The notes under the pieces were generated by a model. That model was not told the DNA's origin and did no database searches. It saw nothing but the letters and a program-made list of their open reading frames with translations. Both the position numbers and the translations under genes were made by a program. 64,000 nucleotides of DNA from Microbacterium sp. Leaf159 (GTDB lineage Bacteria > Actinomycetota > Actinomycetes > Actinomycetales > Microbacteriaceae), in NCBI RefSeq assembly GCF_001423615.1, contig NZ_LMOU01000001.1:2641064-2705063 (forward strand). Direction: 5' to 3'. Shown here in pieces: positions 59,956 to 64,000 of the stretch (the stretch's first letter is position 1; every line of letters begins with the position of its first letter).

Positions 59956-62895
59956 ATGCCCACCCACACCACCGCACCCGTCGACCACTCCCACGCGGAG
60001 CTCGTCCTTCCCGAGGTCCCTGCCGCGCTGCAGGCGGATCTGGATGCCGGGCGCGCGGTCGCCTGGTACGAGGCGGTCGAGATCGACACGTACGAGCCGG
60101 ACGCCCCGTCGACGTATCCGATGTACCTCGACCAGCGGGTCTACCAGGGATCCAGTGGCCGCGTGTATCCGCTGCCGTTCGTCGAACGGGTCGCGTCGGT
60201 CCCGGTGCGTCGCCGCTGGAACGCCGTGCACATCGAGAACGCCTACCTCCGGCTGATGATCCTGCCCGAGCTCGGCGGGCGCATCCACGTCGCCTACGAC
60301 AAGACGACCGGATACGACTTCTTCTATCGGAACAACGTCATCAAGCCCGCCCTTGTCGGTCTGACGGGTCCGTGGATGAGCGGCGGGGTCGAGTTCAACT
60401 GGCCGCAGCATCACCGTCCTGCGACGTTCCTGCCTGTCGAGTCGACCATCGAGCGCCACGATGACGGCAGCGTGACGGTGTGGTGCAGCGATCACGACCC
60501 GTTCGCCCGGATGCGCGGCACGCACGGCATCCACGTGGGTCCTGACAGCTCGACCGTGCGCGTCGATGTGAGGCTCCACAACCGCACGAGCATCGCGCAG
60601 ACGTTCCTCTGGTGGGCCAACGTCGCCGTGCGGGTGCACGATCAGTACCAGTCGTTCTTCCCTGAGGACGTGCGCCACGTCGCGGACCACGCCCGTCGCG
60701 CCCTCACGGGATACCCTCAGGCCGACCGCCCGTACTACGGGGTCGACTACCAGGAGCGAGCTCGTCAGGAACCGGGTGCCGATCACATCGACTGGTACCG
60801 CAACATCCCGGTGCCGACGTCGTACATGATCGTCGACACCGAGCACGAGTACTTCGGCGGGTACGACCACGACGCGCAGGCGGGCTTCGTGCACTGGGCC
60901 GACCGCCGCGTCGCGCCGGGCAAGAAGCAGTGGACCTGGGGCGACGCGCCCTTCGGTCACGCGTGGGATCGGCTGCTCACCGACGCTGACGGCCCCTACG
61001 TCGAGCTCATGGCCGGTGTCTACACCGACAACCAGCCGGACTTCACCTGGCTGGCGCCGGGGGAGACGAAGCGATTCAGCCAGTACTGGTACCCGATCCC
61101 GGGGATCGGCGTCGCCCACCAGGCATCCACCGACGCCGCGATCCATGTCGACAGGGACGGCGATCTGGTCGTGAAAGCGGCGGTGACCTCGCCGCAGGCG
61201 GGCGCCCGCCTCGAGATCCGCGACGCCGACGGCATCCTCCTGTCGGAGCAGGCCGCTGACCTGGTTCCAGGAGACGTGTGGCGGGTCGAGACCGGGGTCC
61301 GGGCCGGTGCGGGCATCGTCGTGACGCTGTCGGCGGCATCCGGTGCGACGCTCGTCGCCTGGCATGAGGAGCCGGCCGACGAGGACGACGAACCCTGGAC
61401 CGCCTCAGCCCCGCCCGCACCCGCTGACGTCGACAGCACCGACGAGCTCTACCTGATCGGCCTGCACCTGGTGCAGTACCGGCACCCCAGCCGCTCGCCC
61501 CTGCCGTATTGGGACGAGGCGCTGCGCCGCGATCCCGCCGACGCCCGAGTGCTCACCGGACTCGCCGAGCTCGCGTATCGCGCGGGCTCCTACGACCGGG
61601 CGAAGGACCTGCTCTCCCGTGCGCTCGTGCGCATCAACGCCCGCAACGCCAACCCCCGGCACGCGGACGCTCTCTACCTGCTCGGCCTGGTGGAGCAGCG
61701 TCGAGGAGACACTGCCGCGGCCCGCCGCGCCTTCGCCAAGGCATTCTGGGATGCGGCCTTCGTCGCACCCGCAGGGCTCGAGATGGCGCGTCAGTCGGCG
61801 CAGGCGGGCGACCACGCCGCGGCCCTGCACGACCTCGACGAGCTGGATGCCGTGGCCTCCGACGACCGCAGGCGCGGCGCGTTGCGAGTGGTGCTGCTGA
61901 GAAGACTCGGTCGAGTTGCCGACGCCGAGGCGGCGCTCAGGCGGCTCCGCGCCGAAGACCCCCTCGACCCGCTGCTCGGCTTCCTCGACACGGGTGCTCT
62001 GCCCGGCGACGGTCGCACCTTCCTCGACATCGCCGGCGAACTCGCGCGGGCCGGAGAGGCGGATGCCGCGCTGTCGGTGCTCGACGATGCCACCCGCGTG
62101 CGGCCGAGCGCGGCAGGCAACGTCGCACCGCTCGCCCGCTACCACCGTGCCGCGATCCTCGACCGGCTCGGCCTCACCGACGATGCCGCGCGCGAGCGCG
62201 CCGCGGCCAGGGAGTCGGATCGGCGCTGGACCTTCCCCGCGGGGCTCGACGACCACGATGCGCTCGTGGCGGCGCTCGCCGCGGAGCCGGACCCGATGGC
62301 GGCGAGCCTGCTGGGTGCCCTGCTGTACGACGCGGGGAGGCGGGACGAGGCTCTCGCGCTGTGGGAGCGGGCGATCGACGGTGGGCTCGACGACCCGATC
62401 GTGCATCGCAACGCGGGGTTGGCGAGCTACAACGTGGCGCACGACGAAGTCCGCGCCGTGGCGCACTACGAGCGGGCTGTGGCCCTCGATCCGGGCGATG
62501 CGCGGCTGCTCTTCGAACGCGACCAGCTGGCGGTGCGACTCGGAGAGACCGACATCGAGCGACAGGAGCGTCTCGCCGACCGGTTCGACGTGGTCGCGTC
62601 CCGTGATGATCTCGTCGTCGCCTACGCCGACCTCCTGGTGAGGACGGGGTCTGCGGCCGAGGCGCTCGCTCTTCTCGAGAGCCGCGTCTTCCAGCCGTGG
62701 GAGGGCGGCGAGGGCCAGGTTCTCGGCGCCTGGGATCGGGCCCGCGAAGCCCTCGGTCTGCCGCAGGGAGAGCCGCCGCTCAGCCTCGGCGAGGGGCGGC
62801 CGGCGTACACCCCGCCGGTCGCGCGGCATGCCGACGGCGAGATCGACTACTTCGCGACGAGCCTGCCCGACCTGCTGCTGTTCTCGCGCAGCTGA
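59956..62895 (+). CDS. DUF5107 and tetratricopeptide-repeat protein
   Basis: The 979-residue protein has an N-terminal DUF5107 beta-sandwich (about residues 40-400; YLRLMILPELGGRIHVAYDKTTGYDFFYRNNVIKP, GGVEFNWPQHHRP). This resembles mutarotase-like carbohydrate domains, with His and Glu in the active-site positions. The C-terminal 480 residues are helical with TPR-like repeats such as ALYLLGLVEQRRGDTAAARRAFAKAFWDAAF and AHYERAVALDPGDARLLFERD. No signal peptide is seen. Co-transcription with the GH35 gene suggests a joint role on a beta-linked sugar, but the reaction is unproven. GAAGGAGA precedes the ATG. Confidence 0.75.
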   Translation: MPTHTTAPVDHSHAELVLPEVPAALQADLDAGRAVAWYEAVEIDTYEPDAPSTYPMYLDQRVYQGSSGRVYPLPFVERVASVPVRRRWNAVHIENAYLRLMILPELGGRIHVAYDKTTGYDFFYRNNVIKPALVGLTGPWMSGGVEFNWPQHHRPATFLPVESTIERHDDGSVTVWCSDHDPFARMRGTHGIHVGPDSSTVRVDVRLHNRTSIAQTFLWWANVAVRVHDQYQSFFPEDVRHVADHARRALTGYPQADRPYYGVDYQERARQEPGADHIDWYRNIPVPTSYMIVDTEHEYFGGYDHDAQAGFVHWADRRVAPGKKQWTWGDAPFGHAWDRLLTDADGPYVELMAGVYTDNQPDFTWLAPGETKRFSQYWYPIPGIGVAHQASTDAAIHVDRDGDLVVKAAVTSPQAGARLEIRDADGILLSEQAADLVPGDVWRVETGVRAGAGIVVTLSAASGATLVAWHEEPADEDDEPWTASAPPAPADVDSTDELYLIGLHLVQYRHPSRSPLPYWDEALRRDPADARVLTGLAELAYRAGSYDRAKDLLSRALVRINARNANPRHADALYLLGLVEQRRGDTAAARRAFAKAFWDAAFVAPAGLEMARQSAQAGDHAAALHDLDELDAVASDDRRRGALRVVLLRRLGRVADAEAALRRLRAEDPLDPLLGFLDTGALPGDGRTFLDIAGELARAGEADAALSVLDDATRVRPSAAGNVAPLARYHRAAILDRLGLTDDAARERAAARESDRRWTFPAGLDDHDALVAALAAEPDPMAASLLGALLYDAGRRDEALALWERAIDGGLDDPIVHRNAGLASYNVAHDEVRAVAHYERAVALDPGDARLLFERDQLAVRLGETDIERQERLADRFDVVASRDDLVVAYADLLVRTGSAAEALALLESRVFQPWEGGEGQVLGAWDRAREALGLPQGEPPLSLGEGRPAYTPPVARHADGEIDYFATSLPDLLLFSRS

Positions 62896-62920
62896 GTCGC
62901 CGCGCCGACGGGCACGCTCG

Positions 62921-63892
62921 TCAGCGGGGCGAGCGCGCCTCCTCGGCGGCGCTCGTCACGACGACGATCTTGCCCGTCGCGTGACCCTCGATCGAGCGGT
63001 CGTATGCCTCGCGCACGCCCTCGAGCGGATGCACCGAGTCGATCGGCAGCTCGATCGTGCCGTCGGCCAGCAGCGCGGCGATCATCGCGAGCTCGGCGGC
63101 GCCGGCGGCGGCTCCGCCCACTCCGCGCACCGGATGCCGCCGGCGGGCCTCGTAGTCGGCGACGGTGTTGATCCGCTCGGGCGGCAGCCCGAGATCGAGC
63201 GCGAGGTCGACCGTGCCGTGACCGACGGTGTCGAGCACGGCGGTGAGCCCGTCGGGGGCGGCGGCGCGCACGGCATCCGCGAGCCCGTCTCCGTAGGTGA
63301 GGGGCTCGATGCCGAGCCGACACAGCAGCGCGTGATTGCGCGGGCTCGCGGTGCCGAGCACCCTCGCCCCCCGAGCCACGCACAGCTGCGCGGTGAGGAT
63401 GCCGACTCCACCGGCGGCCCCGCTCACGAGCACCGTGTCGGAAGAGCCGATGTCCTGCGACTCGACGCTCGCGACCGCGGTGCGGCCGACCACGTTGAGG
63501 GCGCCGGCGATGACGAGGGAGAGCCCGTCAGGAACCCGCACGAGAAGGGCCGGATCGATCACGAGGTGATCGGCCTGCGCGTGAAAGCGCAGGCCGCCGA
63601 AGACACGGTCGCCGACGGCCCACCCCTCGACGTCGGCGCCGAGCTCGTCGATGACGCCGGCGAAGTCGTACCCGTTGCCGGAGGGGAGCGAGCGTTCGTA
63701 CGGATCGTGCAGGGGCCGCCCGCTGAACAGCTTCCAGTCCACCGGGTTCACCCCCGCCGCGGCGAGCCGCACCCGCACCTCGCCGCTCGCGGGGCGAGGG
63801 ATCGGCCGCTCCTCGATCTCGAGCACCTCGGGCCCGCCGAACCGGTGGAACACGACACGTCTCGACGAGGACTCCACGGCGTCAGGGGTCAT
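62921..63892 (-). CDS. NADPH-quinone-oxidoreductase-like MDR family protein
   Basis: The 323-residue zinc-free medium-chain dehydrogenase has the NADPH-binding motif VLVSGAAGGVGILTAQLCVARGA near residues 154-176. GAGVNPVDWKLFSGR-type sequence lies near residue 47 (AAAGVNPVDWKLFSGRPLH), with GNGYDFAGVIDELG near residue 73. No catalytic zinc cysteines are present. It probably reduces quinones or enones. It is convergent with the DUF5107 gene and not obviously linked to it. Confidence 0.88.
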   Translation of the reverse strand: MTPDAVESSSRRVVFHRFGGPEVLEIEERPIPRPASGEVRVRLAAAGVNPVDWKLFSGRPLHDPYERSLPSGNGYDFAGVIDELGADVEGWAVGDRVFGGLRFHAQADHLVIDPALLVRVPDGLSLVIAGALNVVGRTAVASVESQDIGSSDTVLVSGAAGGVGILTAQLCVARGARVLGTASPRNHALLCRLGIEPLTYGDGLADAVRAAAPDGLTAVLDTVGHGTVDLALDLGLPPERINTVADYEARRRHPVRGVGGAAAGAAELAMIAALLADGTIELPIDSVHPLEGVREAYDRSIEGHATGKIVVVTSAAEEARSPR

Positions 63893-63981
63893 GCGCCCAG
63901 CCTAGAAGGCGCTGGGCAGGGGAGGGCCGGGGAGGGCCGGGCCCGTTGCCACGCCCCGCGACTCCCTGTGAGACTGGGGCG

Positions 63982-64000
63982 ATGACCGACGGCCTCGAGT
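63982..64000 (+). CDS. Possible start of a gene cut by the window edge
   Basis: An ATG at 63982 opens MTDGLE and the frame runs off the window. The gap before it is only about 90 bases and divergent from the MDR gene. Six codons cannot identify a product. The G-rich direct repeat GGGGAGGGCC occurs twice just upstream. Confidence 0.35.

Noticed and set aside
57172..61365. Very long minus-strand open frame (1397 codons) opposite the GH35 and DUF5107 genes
   Set aside because: It is repetitive Arg/Asp/Gly/Val-rich sequence with no motif, and mirrors two well-supported plus-strand enzymes. High GC keeps antisense frames open.

Overview
The window is about 64 kb of high-GC DNA from an actinobacterium, most likely a Microbacteriaceae member close to Microbacterium. 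This is judged from the codon use, the frequent CGGATGCC-type words, zinc-independent forms of L28, L33 and S14, LAxTG (class E) sortase signals, and many sugar ABC importers lacking their own ATPase. It reads as ordinary chromosome. I see no prophage, integrase, transposase, CRISPR array, tRNA or rRNA.

Left part (1-20 kb). The first genes are the 3' end of an alpha-glucoside importer and its GH13 alpha-glucosidase. Next is a zinc block: a Zur-type operator, znuA-znuC-znuB, zur, and a permease/TIGR03943 pair. A large membrane-anchored protein and 3-methyladenine DNA glycosylase follow. A beta-galactoside locus comes next, with a LacI regulator divergent from a GH42 beta-galactosidase, two permeases and a binding protein, then a terminator and a GH36 alpha-galactosidase. 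Ribosomal genes rpmB-rpmG-rpsN follow, behind a leader that could fold.

Middle part (20-33 kb). This holds mixed housekeeping and accessory genes: a small LAATG surface protein between two near-identical UUCG terminators, an AbiEi/DUF559 protein bracketed by two copies of a palindromic repeat, a hydrolase/TetR pair, an HU protein, a CopD-CtaG fusion, a PIF1-like helicase, heme oxygenase with a DUF2470 partner and an iron-box-like site, a beta-lactamase-fold lipoprotein that has lost its catalytic Ser and Lys, and CorA.

Carbohydrate locus (33.6-48.2 kb). A binding protein, two permeases, a DUF624 membrane protein, a GH36 enzyme, a GH43_24-like enzyme, a D-2-hydroxyacid dehydrogenase and a GH43 enzyme form a tightly overlapping operon. 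It is followed by a 1275-residue secreted lyase-like protein with discoidin-like and chitin-binding-like modules, and a convergent LacI regulator. This looks like a complete utilisation system for a galactose- and uronate-containing polymer. The exact substrate cannot be read from sequence.

Right part (48-64 kb). Genes here encode an LAVTG surface protein, an APC permease with an odd acidic tail, an aquaporin lacking the selectivity-filter Arg, a GPP34/GOLPH3-like protein, a DeoR regulator divergent from a DUF4406-like protein, a hexapeptide acyltransferase fused to a helical domain, an AraC regulator divergent from a GH35 enzyme plus a DUF5107-TPR protein, and an MDR-family oxidoreductase. 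The most interesting items are the 33-48 kb carbohydrate system, the palindromic repeats around the AbiEi/DUF559 gene, the rpmB leader, the pseudo-hydrolase, and the acyltransferase fusion.
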